Assembly: GCF_003576595.1 (NCBI RefSeq) | Contig: NZ_NQOU01000001.1 | Coordinates: forward strand, 61,722 to 125,721 | Length of the DNA stretch: 64,000 bases | Direction: 5' to 3' | From: Neopusillimonas maritima | GTDB lineage: Bacteria; Pseudomonadota; Gammaproteobacteria; Burkholderiales; Burkholderiaceae_B | In this document: in pieces, positions 40,490 through 49,382 of the stretch | Layout of the letters: each line of letters starts with the position of its first letter | Position numbering within the stretch: the stretch's first letter is position 1 | The notes under the pieces: generated by a model | What the model was told of the DNA's origin: nothing | The model's input: only the letters and a program-made list of their open reading frames with translations | Database searches by the model: none | Program-made: the position numbers and the translations under genes

Positions 40490-41735
40490 GCTGTGTGCTC
40501 TTCTCCAACCGATTACCGTGATCCCAACCCAGCCTCGGATCATAACTCATGGCCGCAAACATTGTAAGGATAACCACCAAACCGAAACTGGCCGCGCCCA
40601 GACCGGGAATAATCTGAACCAAACCAGGAAAGTCGGCCATGGATGACAGGAAAATCACCACAAAAACGTCGAGCATCGACCACTGCCCCACCAACTCAAC
40701 CATTTCATACAAACGTGTTCGCTGACGCTGCATTAAAGGCCCCCGCCAATGCCGTACTGTCATGAGCGCCGCCAAAACCAATATTTTGGTTAACGGCACA
40801 ACAACGCTGGCAATAAAAACGATCAGGGCCAGATCCCAAGAACCCAACTGCCACAACTCAATCACACCACCCAGAATGGTGTGCGACTCAGTGCCAATCG
40901 GCATGCGCATCGTCATAACGGGATACAGGTTGGCCGGAAAATACAAAATAGCAGCGGCCGCCAGAAACGCCCAGGCACGCGAATTGGACTTCGGTTTGCG
41001 CAAATGAAAGTAAGCACTGCAACGATCGCATGTTTTGCCGGGTTCATTACGCGGCATGTCTTGCACGTAACCACATGCCGTGCACCCGGCAATATGGTTT
41101 GTGGCGAGCCCCGCACCCGAGCGGGCGACCAGCCCTTCGTCTTCGGCGTCGTGCCACAGCCGGTGGGCTGAAACGCGGCTAAGCGCCGTTAACATAAACG
41201 CCAGCACCCCAAACGCCCATAGCCCGGTCGCGGGCGTCAAGCGTGCCAAATCAGCCATTTTCACCATGGAAACCAGCATTGCCAGAAACAGCACCGGTAT
41301 CATGCTCCAATGCGATAACACTTCCAGCATTCGCAAACCAAAACGAAAATCCCACGGTAAACGACGCTTTCGTACTGCCTGTATGGCCCACATCAAAAAC
41401 AAAATCTGTCCCAATGGAAACGCAAACACAAACAAACCGGCCATGAGCGCTACGGCGTAATCGCCACTAAGCCACGTTAAGTAAAGCGCATGAGGAAAAG
41501 ACGCCTCAACGGTTTTACCGGATAAGGAGATATGCGCAACTGGGAACAGGTTAGCCAACATGAAAACAAACAACGACGTCCAGCACAACGCCAGCCAGCC
41601 TTCCAGCGACACTCGTGAATGACGGTAGAGTTCGTAACCGCACTGAACGCACGAAGCGATTGCGCCCGGGGCAATGGGCGTTCGCTCATGCAACCGGGCG
41701 CAGTGCGGGCAAATAACCAAAGGAGGATTGGCCAT
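40479..41735 (-). CDS. pqiA: Paraquat-inducible protein PqiA, integral membrane protein
   Basis: 418-residue inner-membrane protein made of two PqiA repeats, each with a cysteine pair knuckle and membrane helices: CPHC and CVQC near the N-terminus, CTAC and CDRC near the middle. It is the predicted inner-membrane partner of PqiB. The ATG abuts the clpA stop (TAAATG), so pqiABC looks fused to the clpSA transcription unit. Confidence 0.92.
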   Translation of the reverse strand: MANPPLVICPHCARLHERTPIAPGAIASCVQCGYELYRHSRVSLEGWLALCWTSLFVFMLANLFPVAHISLSGKTVEASFPHALYLTWLSGDYAVALMAGLFVFAFPLGQILFLMWAIQAVRKRRLPWDFRFGLRMLEVLSHWSMIPVLFLAMLVSMVKMADLARLTPATGLWAFGVLAFMLTALSRVSAHRLWHDAEDEGLVARSGAGLATNHIAGCTACGYVQDMPRNEPGKTCDRCSAYFHLRKPKSNSRAWAFLAAAAILYFPANLYPVMTMRMPIGTESHTILGGVIELWQLGSWDLALIVFIASVVVPLTKILVLAALMTVRHWRGPLMQRQRTRLYEMVELVGQWSMLDVFVVIFLSSMADFPGLVQIIPGLGAASFGLVVILTMFAAMSYDPRLGWDHGNRLEKSTQHGG

Positions 41736-44078
41736 TTAGTCTATAAGTTCAGCTTCCGAAACAGTGGGAGGCGATTGTTTCGACTGCCCCGAAGCTGAAG
41801 AATCATCGGGGAACAACAAAACCACCTGATCCTTGTCGTCGAGGTCGACCGTGACATTACCGCCGTCGGTAAGGCGCCCAAACAAGAGCTCGTCGGCCAA
41901 TGCCCGCCGAATGGTGTCTTGGATAAGACGCTGCATAGGACGTGCCCCCATGAGCGGATCGAATCCTTTCTTGGCCAGATATTCGCGCAGGGTATCGGAA
42001 AACACCACTTCAACCCGTTTTTCGTGAAGCTGATCTTCAAGCTGCATGAGGAACTTGTCGACCACCCGCAGAATAATTTCGCGGGTAAGCGGGGTAAAGC
42101 TGATGATGGCATCGAGACGGTTGCGGAACTCAGGCGTAAACAACCGCTTGATTTCCGCCATTTCATCGCCGCTTTCCTTGGTGTTGGCAAAACCAATCGT
42201 ATTGCGATTCAGCACTTCAGCGCCCGCGTTTGTCGTCATGATAATGATGACATTACGAAAATCAGCCTTGCGCCCGTTGTTATCGGTGAGCGTGCCATGA
42301 TCCATGACCTGCAACAGAATGTTGTAGACATCGGGATGCGCTTTTTCGATTTCATCGAGCAGCAGAACACAATGCGGCTGCTTGGCAACGGCCTCGGTAA
42401 GCAAGCCCCCTTGGTCAAAACCGACATAACCCGGAGGCGCGCCGATAAGCCGTGAAACCGCGTGTCGCTCCATGTATTCCGACATATCGAAACGCAGCAA
42501 CTCAACACCCAATGTAAAGGCAAGCTGGCGTGCCACTTCAGTTTTGCCCACACCGGTTGGCCCTGAGAACAGGAACGAACCAATGGGTTTGTCGGGGCGG
42601 CCCAAGCCGGAACGCGCCATTTTAATAGCGGCCGACAACGCCTCGATAGCCGTGTCCTGCCCAAATACCGTCGCTTTAAGGTCGCGGTCGAGCGTGGCAA
42701 GCTTGTTGCGGTCGTCGGACGACACACTGGCCGGTGGAATACGTGCAATTTTCGCTACTGTTGCTTCGATTTCGGCTTTACCAATGGTTTTCTTCTTGCG
42801 CGAACGCGGCAGCAAACGCTGGGCGGCGCCCGCCTCATCGATGACGTCGATGGCCTTGTCGGGCAGGAAACGGTCATTAATATGGCGCGCCGACAACTCA
42901 GCAGCAGACGTAAGCGCAGCGGCGGTGTATTTCACCCCGTGATGCGCCTCAAAATGAGACTTCAGGCCACGCAAGATTTGAATGGTTTGCGGCACGGTTG
43001 GCTCGGCAACGTCGATTTTCTGGAAACGACGCGACAACGCGTGATCTTTCTCGAAGATGCCGCGGTATTCGTTATAGGTGGTAGCGCCAATGCATTTAAG
43101 CTTGCCGGAAGATAAAGCCGGTTTCAGCAGGTTGGATGCATCAAGCGTGCCGCCCGACGCCGAGCCGGCACCGATAAGAGTGTGGATTTCGTCGATGAAC
43201 AGCACTGCATTGATATTATCCTGCAATGATTTCAGCACCGCTTTCAAACGTTGCTCGAAATCACCACGGTATTTGGTACCCGCCAGCAGTGCCCCCATAT
43301 CTAGCGCATATACCTGGGCGTTTTCCAGAATTTCCGGGACATCGCCACGCGTAATGCGCCATGCCAAACCTTCAGCAATGGCCGTTTTACCCACTCCGGC
43401 CTCACCGACCAGTAGCGGGTTGTTCTTGCGTCGCCGACACAAAACCTGAATGACGCGCTCTACTTCCGACTCACGGCCAATAAGGGGATCGATACGACCC
43501 TGGCGAGCTTCGGCGTTAAGGTCGAGCGCATAGAGTTCGAGCGGCGATTTCTGCTGGTCGGACTTGGCTGAATCGGTTTCACTACCTGAGCTGGACGACG
43601 AGGCGGCCTTGGGAGAAGGCTCGGTACGCGGGGGCTCAGGTGTTTTGGTGATACCGTGCGATAAATAATTCACGACGTCAAGACGTGTGACGCCTTGCTG
43701 CAGCAAATAGTACACGGCATGTGAATCTTTTTCGCCATACATCGCCACCAGCACATTGGCACCCGTTACGGTGTTCTTGCTGGAGCTGCCGGAGGACACA
43801 TGCATGATGGCGCGTTGGATAACACGTTGGAAACCCAAAGTGGGTTGCGTGTCGACCTCACCTTCCCCCGGCGCAATAGGCGTGTTGTCGGCAATGAATT
43901 TGCGCAAATCGGCGCGCAACGTTTCAACGTCGGCCGAGCAGGCTTTCAAAACCTCGGCCGCAGCAGCGTTGTCGAGCAGCGACAACAGCAAGTGCTCGAC
44001 GGTAATAAATTCATGTCTTGCGTTCCGGGCTTCAACAAAGGCCAGATGCAAACTAACTTCCAGTTCTTCAGAGATCAC
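41736..44078 (-). CDS. clpA: ATP-dependent Clp protease ATP-binding subunit ClpA
   Basis: Two-ring AAA+ unfoldase that works with ClpP (encoded at 4306-4959) and takes N-end-rule substrates from ClpS. 780 residues. The N-terminal Clp repeat domain (about 1-145) is followed by D1 with GEAGVGKT and D2 with GPTGVGKT; Walker B is LFIDEIHTL and LLLDEIEKA. The start is GTG at 44076-44078 with AGGAGG 4 nt upstream. A low-complexity acidic/serine stretch near residue 155 links the N-domain. clpS lies 170 bp upstream, same strand. Confidence 0.97.
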   Translation of the reverse strand: MISEELEVSLHLAFVEARNARHEFITVEHLLLSLLDNAAAAEVLKACSADVETLRADLRKFIADNTPIAPGEGEVDTQPTLGFQRVIQRAIMHVSSGSSSKNTVTGANVLVAMYGEKDSHAVYYLLQQGVTRLDVVNYLSHGITKTPEPPRTEPSPKAASSSSSGSETDSAKSDQQKSPLELYALDLNAEARQGRIDPLIGRESEVERVIQVLCRRRKNNPLLVGEAGVGKTAIAEGLAWRITRGDVPEILENAQVYALDMGALLAGTKYRGDFEQRLKAVLKSLQDNINAVLFIDEIHTLIGAGSASGGTLDASNLLKPALSSGKLKCIGATTYNEYRGIFEKDHALSRRFQKIDVAEPTVPQTIQILRGLKSHFEAHHGVKYTAAALTSAAELSARHINDRFLPDKAIDVIDEAGAAQRLLPRSRKKKTIGKAEIEATVAKIARIPPASVSSDDRNKLATLDRDLKATVFGQDTAIEALSAAIKMARSGLGRPDKPIGSFLFSGPTGVGKTEVARQLAFTLGVELLRFDMSEYMERHAVSRLIGAPPGYVGFDQGGLLTEAVAKQPHCVLLLDEIEKAHPDVYNILLQVMDHGTLTDNNGRKADFRNVIIIMTTNAGAEVLNRNTIGFANTKESGDEMAEIKRLFTPEFRNRLDAIISFTPLTREIILRVVDKFLMQLEDQLHEKRVEVVFSDTLREYLAKKGFDPLMGARPMQRLIQDTIRRALADELLFGRLTDGGNVTVDLDDKDQVVLLFPDDSSASGQSKQSPPTVSEAELID

Positions 44079-44248
44079 GCTTCCTCCTAGTGCCGAAGCG
44101 GATAAACCACTATTTCAACAACTATTCTACGACTAATCCGACTTAACAGTATCACCCATTAAGCGCCGAGTACACTGGGTGTGACCCGATTACATCAAAA
44201 AAGTTTAACTGCCCGATGCGTTGCATTCGAATAACAACATTGTGGGCT

Positions 44249-44572
44249 TCATGCATCGGGCGCCGGTTCCATTATGCACTGTAAAGGGTGTTGCCGCGCG
44301 CGTGCCAGTTGCCGCACCATTTCAACACGGGTCGCGGCAATGTCGCGGGTGTAAATACCGCACACGCCCCGACCTTCATGATGCACTTTCAACATAATGT
44401 GCGAGGCCTCCTCCGGTGTTTTCCCGAACACGCGTTGCAGCACATTCACCACAAACTCCATCGGCGTGTAGTCATCATTCAGCAGTACAACCTGGTACAT
44501 GGGCGGCGGCTTAAGTGCTTCTTTTTCGCGCTCCAGGACGGTATCCCGTTGAATATCTGTATTTGTTGCCAT
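44249..44572 (-). CDS. clpS: ATP-dependent Clp protease adaptor ClpS
   Basis: 107-residue N-recognin that binds destabilising N-terminal residues and delivers them to ClpA. The pocket residues lie in [15 protein letters not shown] and the fold continues through [20 protein letters not shown], as in E. coli ClpS. A flexible N-terminal 25 residues precede the core. It sits upstream of clpA and divergent from the cold-shock gene, with 174 bp between starts. Confidence 0.95.
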   Translation of the reverse strand: MATNTDIQRDTVLEREKEALKPPPMYQVVLLNDDYTPMEFVVNVLQRVFGKTPEEASHIMLKVHHEGRGVCGIYTRDIAATRVEMVRQLARARQHPLQCIMEPAPDA

Positions 44573-44746
44573 GATTTCAGATCAAAAACTAAGTAATTTC
44601 CATAGTTGACTGCTAATGATTACATTGCGCATTATCAACATGTTCTGGTTACAACGCTGGTTCACCAGCTTATCCCGAACCCACAGGCTACCGCAAAAGA
44701 CGGTTTCCTGGTTTTAACCCAACATTAGCAGAGAGAGGCAGTACGT

Positions 44747-44995
44747 ATGTCCGAAGACTTAAGCACCACCGCAGTCGGGGAGGCCCCTAAGCTGAGTGGA
44801 ACCGTTAAATGGTTCAACGACGCAAAGGGTTTTGGTTTTATCACCCCTGATAATGGGGGCGAAGACCTTTTTGCCCACTTTTCGTCCATTCAAATGAACG
44901 GGTTCAAAACCCTGAAAGAAGGTCAGAAAGTTATGTTTGAAATTGCCCAGGGCCCCAAGGGTAAACAGGCTTTGAACATTACCGCTGCCTCCTGA
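44747..44995 (+). CDS. Cold-shock domain protein (CspA family)
   Basis: 82-residue single-stranded nucleic-acid binding protein. RNP1 is KGFGFI and RNP2 LFAHF, in the usual [22 protein letters not shown] context. It is longer than typical 67-70 residue CspA proteins: about 14 residues precede the core strand. GAGAGG lies 8 nt before the ATG, so the longer form is probably real. An RNA-chaperone role is known for the family. An intrinsic terminator starts 46 nt after the stop. Confidence 0.95.
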   Translation: MSEDLSTTAVGEAPKLSGTVKWFNDAKGFGFITPDNGGEDLFAHFSSIQMNGFKTLKEGQKVMFEIAQGPKGKQALNITAAS

Positions 44996-45024
44996 AAAAC
45001 AATTATTTCAGAACACCAATAAGA

Positions 45025-45507
45025 ATGGCTGATTTTTTACAAACAACGAGGCAACGCCTCGTTGTTTTTTATTTTGCAACAATTATCTCGGTATTGGCGG
45101 CTTTGGGCACCCAGCCACTTTGGGCTCAGTCAATCCTGCCAACCACCGAACTTTCCATAAACCAAATTACGGTTCATGCTGAAATCGCAGCCACACCGGC
45201 AAGCCTGAAACGCGGGCTGATGTTTCGCGAATCGCTCCCACTCAATCACGGTATGCTGTTTGTTTTCAACCAGCCGCAGATTCAATGCTTCTGGATGAAA
45301 AACACCCCTTTGCCGCTATCGATTGCGTTTATTGATGAAATGGGGGTTATTACCCGCATTACCGATATGCAACCGCTCTCGGAACAAACACACTGCCCGC
45401 CGGGGGAAGTGTCCTACGCACTGGAAATGGCGCAGGGCTGGTTCAGCCAATACGGCATTACTGCCGGGACCCGTATCGACAACCTGCCTGCGCCACCTAA
45501 GCGTTAA
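45025..45507 (+). CDS. DUF192-family exported protein
   Basis: 160 residues. The N-terminus looks like a signal peptide: two arginines, hydrophobic LVVFYFATIISVLAALG, and cleavage near PLWA-QS. The rest matches DUF192 (KRGLMFRESLPLNHGMLFVF, then CFWMKNTPLPLSIAF), a small beta-barrel family of unknown function usually found in the periplasm. The ATG at 45025 is the only good way to include the signal peptide, but it lacks a clear ribosome-binding site and the cold-shock gene terminator lies over codons 6-17. Its TAA overlaps the thiolase stop in the tetramer TTAA. Confidence 0.85.
   Translation: MADFLQTTRQRLVVFYFATIISVLAALGTQPLWAQSILPTTELSINQITVHAEIAATPASLKRGLMFRESLPLNHGMLFVFNQPQIQCFWMKNTPLPLSIAFIDEMGVITRITDMQPLSEQTHCPPGEVSYALEMAQGWFSQYGITAGTRIDNLPAPPKR
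45041..45075 (+). terminator. Rho-independent terminator of the cold-shock gene, inside the DUF192 signal-peptide codons
   Basis: AAACAACGAGGC (45041-45052), loop AAC, then GCCTCGTTGTTT (45056-45067) make a perfect 12-bp stem followed by TTTATTTT. This is a strong intrinsic terminator 46 bp after the cold-shock stop. It overlaps the first codons of the DUF192 gene, so transcription of that gene must start inside it or pass through it. Confidence 0.9.
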
Positions 45508-46709
45508 ACGCGCTCAAGAATCACTGCAATACCCTGGCCCACGCCAATGCACATGGTGCACAAAGCGTAACGGCCACCGGTACGATGCAAGTGATACATA
45601 GCCGTTGTAGCCAGGCGTGCACCACTCGCACCCAATGGGTGACCCAATGCGATAGCGCCACCATACGGGTTCACACGCGGGTCGTCGTCGGCCACGTTCA
45701 ACATACGCAAGGTTGCGAGGCCTTGGGCGGCAAACGCTTCATTCAGCTCGATAACGTCCATTTGGTCAATGGTTAATCCCGCCACCTGAAGCACTTTTTG
45801 CGACGCAGGCGCCGGGCCGATACCCATAATGCGCGGCTCAACACCGGCGGTTGCCATCGCCACCACGCGCGCTTTCGGGGTTAAACCCAACTTGCTCGCA
45901 GACTCTTCCGACGCCACCAGCATTGCGCAGGAGCCGTCGTTCACGCCCGACGCATTGCCGGCCGTTACCGTGCCGTCTGGGCGAACAACCGGCTTCAAAC
46001 GCGCCAGTGCTTCCATCGACGTTTCACGAGGGTGCTCGTCGGTATCCACCACCACCGGATCACCCTTGCGCTGGGGAATGGTGACCGAAACAATTTCGTC
46101 TTTGAAAATGCCTTGCTTCTGGGCAGCAGCGGTTTTGGTTTGGCTGGCCAGCGCAAATTTGTCTTGATCTTCGCGCGAAACCTTGAACTGATCGGCTACG
46201 TTTTCCGCCGTTTCGGGCATGGAATCCACGCCATATTGCTGCTTCATGAGCTTGTTGACGAAACGCCAGCCAATGGTGGTGTCATAAATGGAAGCACTGC
46301 GGGAAAATGCGGTTTCAGCTTTCCCCATGACGAACGGCGCACGGCTCATGCTTTCAACCCCACCGGCAATCATGAAATCAACATCACCCGACCGAATGGC
46401 GCGCGCAGCAGAACCAAGAGAATCGAGACTGGAGCCGCACAGACGATTGACGGTTGAACCTGGCACTGTATGCGGCAAGCCTGCCAACAATGCCGCCATA
46501 CGCGCTACGTTGCGGTTATCTTCACCCGCCTGGTTGGCGCAGCCGTAGATCACATCGTCGAGTTGCGCCCAATCAACGTTGGGATGACGCTCCATGAGCG
46601 CCTTTAGAGGAATCGCGGCGAGATCGTCGGTGCGTACAGACGACAAAGCGCCGCCATAGCGACCAAAAGGGGTGCGAACAGCGTCGCAAATAAATGCTTG
46701 TTTAGTCAT
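45504..46709 (-). CDS. pcaF: 3-oxoadipyl-CoA thiolase (PcaF/PaaJ type acetyl-CoA C-acyltransferase)
   Basis: 401-residue thiolase. Catalytic residues: Cys91 in NRLCGSSLDS, His357 in GHPLGASGAR and Cys387 in CTMCIGVGQG. The start KQAFICDAVRTPFGRYGGALSSVR and the block CANQAGEDNRNVARMA resemble PcaF/PaaJ more than biosynthetic PhaA thiolases. It would cleave 3-oxoadipyl-CoA to succinyl-CoA and acetyl-CoA, the last step of the beta-ketoadipate and phenylacetate pathways. The other pathway genes are not in this window. A longer in-frame start exists upstream but homologues begin at this ATG. Confidence 0.88.
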   Translation of the reverse strand: MTKQAFICDAVRTPFGRYGGALSSVRTDDLAAIPLKALMERHPNVDWAQLDDVIYGCANQAGEDNRNVARMAALLAGLPHTVPGSTVNRLCGSSLDSLGSAARAIRSGDVDFMIAGGVESMSRAPFVMGKAETAFSRSASIYDTTIGWRFVNKLMKQQYGVDSMPETAENVADQFKVSREDQDKFALASQTKTAAAQKQGIFKDEIVSVTIPQRKGDPVVVDTDEHPRETSMEALARLKPVVRPDGTVTAGNASGVNDGSCAMLVASEESASKLGLTPKARVVAMATAGVEPRIMGIGPAPASQKVLQVAGLTIDQMDVIELNEAFAAQGLATLRMLNVADDDPRVNPYGGAIALGHPLGASGARLATTAMYHLHRTGGRYALCTMCIGVGQGIAVILERV

Positions 46710-46825
46710 GATGAAAACCTGAGGGTTTTGAAAAAACAAACCCTGCCACGCAGCGCGCAGCAGGGGTTGGAGCACTGAAGTAAATCAGTGAGAAATGCGC
46801 TGCAGAGAAAACTGCGCCCCTGAGA

Positions 46826-47404
46826 TTAACCCAGGTTCTTGGCCGCGAAATCCCAGTTCACCACATTCCAGAAGCTTTCCAGATACTTGGGACGCGCATT
46901 ACGGTAATCGATATAGTAAGCGTGTTCCCATACGTCACAGGTTAGCAGCGGCGCATCGGACGTCGTAAGCGGTGTAGCGGCATTGCTCGTGTTCACGATG
47001 TCGAGCGAGCCGTCGGATTTCTTTACCAGCCAGGTCCAGCCCGAGCCGAAGTTGCCGGCAGCCGACTTGTTGAAAGCTTCTTTGAATGCAGCAACGCTGC
47101 CCCATTTGGCATTGATGGCTTCGGCCAACTTACCGGAAGGCTCACCACCGCCATTGGGCGACATGCTGTTCCAGTAAAAAGTGTGGTTCCAAACCTGGGC
47201 TGCGTTGTTGAACACACCACCGGAAGATTTTTTGACGATATCTTCCAGGGAAGCCGATTCAAACTCAGTTCCTGCAACCAGATTATTCAGGTTCGTGACA
47301 TAAGTTTGGTGATGTTTGCCGTAATGGAACTCGAGCGTTTCTTTCGAAATGGTGGGTTCCAGCGCGTCGAGCGCGTAAGGCAGTTCAGGAAGCGTAAAAG
47401 CCAT
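46826..47404 (-). CDS. sodB: Superoxide dismutase, Fe/Mn family (iron type likely)
   Basis: 192 residues, cytoplasmic. Metal ligands: His in [11 protein letters not shown], His in VWNHTFYWN, then Asp and His in [14 protein letters not shown]. The GSGWTWLV and [11 protein letters not shown] signatures favour the iron enzyme of E. coli SodB type. The ATG at 47402-47404 has AGGA 8 nt upstream; a longer in-frame non-ATG start is unlikely. Confidence 0.95.
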   Translation of the reverse strand: MAFTLPELPYALDALEPTISKETLEFHYGKHHQTYVTNLNNLVAGTEFESASLEDIVKKSSGGVFNNAAQVWNHTFYWNSMSPNGGGEPSGKLAEAINAKWGSVAAFKEAFNKSAAGNFGSGWTWLVKKSDGSLDIVNTSNAATPLTTSDAPLLTCDVWEHAYYIDYRNARPKYLESFWNVVNWDFAAKNLG

Positions 47405-47477
47405 AATCAATTTCCTTATAAAAGGTGAATGAACAATACATCACAAAGCCTGTGTTAACGCTCTATTTTAAGCGTTT

Positions 47478-48842
47478 CTATAACAGGCTGCGCGTTTTCA
47501 ATACTTCGACATCGGCCGCGCCCTGAGCCAGCTCAAGCAGCAGCCGGTCGCCTGCGTTCAAGTCTAACGCATTTTTAACCAGAACCCCGTTCTGGTCGCG
47601 AACCAGAGCATAACCACGCGCCAGAATATGCTTCGGGCTAAGCGCCTGCAGCGTTTGTTCCGCGGCTTCAAGCCGCGCCCGAGGCCGGCGAAACTGGCGT
47701 GAACCCACTGCAGCCAATCGCTGGGTTAAACGATCAAGCTCCTGGCGCCGACGCGCGACCGACGGTAACGCGGCATTCAAGCGTGTTTTTAACAAATTCA
47801 ACCGTGCCGCTTCAAGCTCGGTATTTCTGCGGGCGGCACGATGCAGCCGCGCGGTAAGCGATTGCAAACCTTCACGCTGCTGATTCAAACGCTGACGGGG
47901 TGACACCAATTGTGACATTGCACGGTCGAGCCGCATTGAAAGACGCTCGAGCAAACGTTGCTGATGTCGCGATAGTGCCCGATAAAATTCGAACGTTTGA
48001 TCCAGCAAGGCCTGGCGCGGTGCGCACGAAAGCTCGGCGGCGGCAGTGGGCGTGGGCGCCCTTAAATCGGCCACAAAATCGGCAATGCTGAAATCGGTTT
48101 CATGACCCACACCGCAAATCACCGGGACCGGACTGGCCACAACCGTTCGGGCCAGAGCCTCGTCGTTAAATGCCCAAAGATCTTCCAAACTGCCCCCGCC
48201 CCGAACCAACAGAATCACATCGACCTCGGCCCGACTGTATGCGGTTTCCAACGCCTGCACCAAAGCCGCAGGCGCATCGGCGCCTTGAACCGGCGCAGGG
48301 TAAACCACAACGGAAATATGCGGAGCCCGACGCGCGAATGACGTGAGCACATCGCGCAACGCGGCCGCAGCCAACGACGTCACTACGCCCACCGCCTTGG
48401 GCATAGTCGGTATCGGCCGTTTGCGAGCCGGATCAAACAAACCCTCCGACTCCAGTTTCGCCTTAAGCCTTAAAAAAGCTTCGTGCAAATCACCTTGACC
48501 CGCCCGACGCAGGGTGTCGATTTGCAGTTGGTAATCGCCACGCGGTTCGTACAATGTAACGACCGCTCGAAACTCGAACTGCTCACCAACGCGGGGAACG
48601 AAACCAACAGTTTGCGCGCGCCCCCGAAACATAACGGCCCGTACGGCCGCCCGGTCGTCTTTAATGGTGAAATACCAATGCCCGGACGCTGCCTGAGTGA
48701 AGTTGGAAATTTCCCCTTTTACCCAAATGCGCGCAAAGTGCCCTTCAAGCAATGCACCCACCGCACGATTCAACTGACTCACCGTCAGGATCGTATCGGC
48801 TGGAGCAGAACCATTTGTGAAAGCAAGAGAATCAGGCGGCAT
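47478..48842 (-). CDS. xseA: Exodeoxyribonuclease VII large subunit
   Basis: 454-residue catalytic subunit of exonuclease VII, which degrades single-stranded DNA with XseB (not in this window). An N-terminal OB domain (about 15-115) precedes the catalytic domain with VVTSLAAAALRDVL, VILLVRGGGSLEDLWAFNDE and GVGHETDFSIADFVADLRAPTPTAAAE. A coiled-coil C-terminal part follows. It is divergent from exbB across a 540-bp gap. Confidence 0.94.
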   Translation of the reverse strand: MPPDSLAFTNGSAPADTILTVSQLNRAVGALLEGHFARIWVKGEISNFTQAASGHWYFTIKDDRAAVRAVMFRGRAQTVGFVPRVGEQFEFRAVVTLYEPRGDYQLQIDTLRRAGQGDLHEAFLRLKAKLESEGLFDPARKRPIPTMPKAVGVVTSLAAAALRDVLTSFARRAPHISVVVYPAPVQGADAPAALVQALETAYSRAEVDVILLVRGGGSLEDLWAFNDEALARTVVASPVPVICGVGHETDFSIADFVADLRAPTPTAAAELSCAPRQALLDQTFEFYRALSRHQQRLLERLSMRLDRAMSQLVSPRQRLNQQREGLQSLTARLHRAARRNTELEAARLNLLKTRLNAALPSVARRRQELDRLTQRLAAVGSRQFRRPRARLEAAEQTLQALSPKHILARGYALVRDQNGVLVKNALDLNAGDRLLLELAQGAADVEVLKTRSLL

Positions 48843-48988
48843 GATTTTGATTTGGTTGACGGCTCAGCATTTGTAACTTAGTGTAAATTTCAATGCAAAA
48901 AAACGCCGTAGGCCAAATAACAGAGGAAAAAACAAAGATGAGCCTTGATCATAGCATTCGTCCCTGACTCGGACCTTAAAAGTAACTT

Positions 48989-48997
48989 CTATCCACA
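48989..48997 (+). promoter_or_regulatory. DnaA-box-like nonamer, one mismatch
   Basis: CTATCCACA differs from the consensus TTATNCACA at the first base. It lies about 190 bp upstream of the better pair at 49187-49209, on the other side of the AT-rich segment. Confidence 0.4.
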
Positions 48998-49076
48998 GAA
49001 AAGCCGGGAATGTCAAATTGGCCGTATATCAAGCCGATTAGGAGGTAATCTTTTATCGAGCTTTAAATTATCAATA

Positions 49077-49089
49077 TAAATTATTGATT
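49077..49089 (-). promoter_or_regulatory. IHF-consensus site
   Basis: On the minus strand AATCAATAATTTA matches WATCAANNNNTTR at every fixed position. It sits inside an AT-rich stretch, where chance matches are common. It overlaps a perfect 7-bp inverted repeat at 49070-49088. Its position between DnaA-like boxes gives it some weight. Confidence 0.35.
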
Positions 49090-49186
49090 TAAAACAACTT
49101 TATATATTTCAAAGAGATGACTGATTATTGACCACTGAACTGCCAGACCACGTAAAACAACGCGTTGCCTATACTTTTGCACAAAA

Positions 49187-49209
49187 TTATCCACAGTTTC
49201 TGTGGATAC
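49187..49209. promoter_or_regulatory. Head-to-head DnaA-box pair
   Basis: TTATCCACA (49187-49195, plus) is a perfect DnaA box. TGTGGATAC (49201-49209) is a minus-strand box with one mismatch (GTATCCACA). Together they form a perfect 9-bp inverted repeat with a 3-nt spacer at 49188-49208. Confidence 0.55.
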
Positions 49210-49382
49210 CCTTCGCAAACCCTTTATTCACGCCAATCTGTCCTCCAAAACGCCTAAATTTCCAAGGTTACAATTTGATAACTATTACTTTCCGGGTGCT
49301 TTATTGTTGCTGTCCGGCGCTTCCGGCTTAAAATGGGCGCTTCCCTGTTCCATCGAATTGGATAATTGTCCGGAGATCTGTT

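Larger units (their letters stand above)
48843..49382. other. Long AT-rich intergenic region with DnaA-box-like sites
   Basis: 540 bp without a convincing gene between divergent xseA and exbB, in a window otherwise tightly packed. It is AT-rich around 49040-49130 and holds the DnaA-like boxes, a dyad (ATCAATA/TATTGAT at 49070-49088) and an IHF-like site listed separately. A nine-codon open frame with AGAGGA 10 nt upstream begins at 48938. Short open frames at 49128-49402 show no protein pattern I recognise. Confidence 0.6.

Noticed and set aside
44656..44669. GCTGGT-TC-ACCAGC hairpin upstream of the cold-shock gene as a thermosensor
   Set aside because: A 2-nt loop and 6-bp stem alone are too little evidence, and the transcript start is unknown.
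48843..49382. Chromosomal replication origin (oriC)
   Set aside because: No dnaA, dnaN, rpmH or gyrB nearby and too few DnaA boxes; kept only as a DnaA-binding locus hypothesis.
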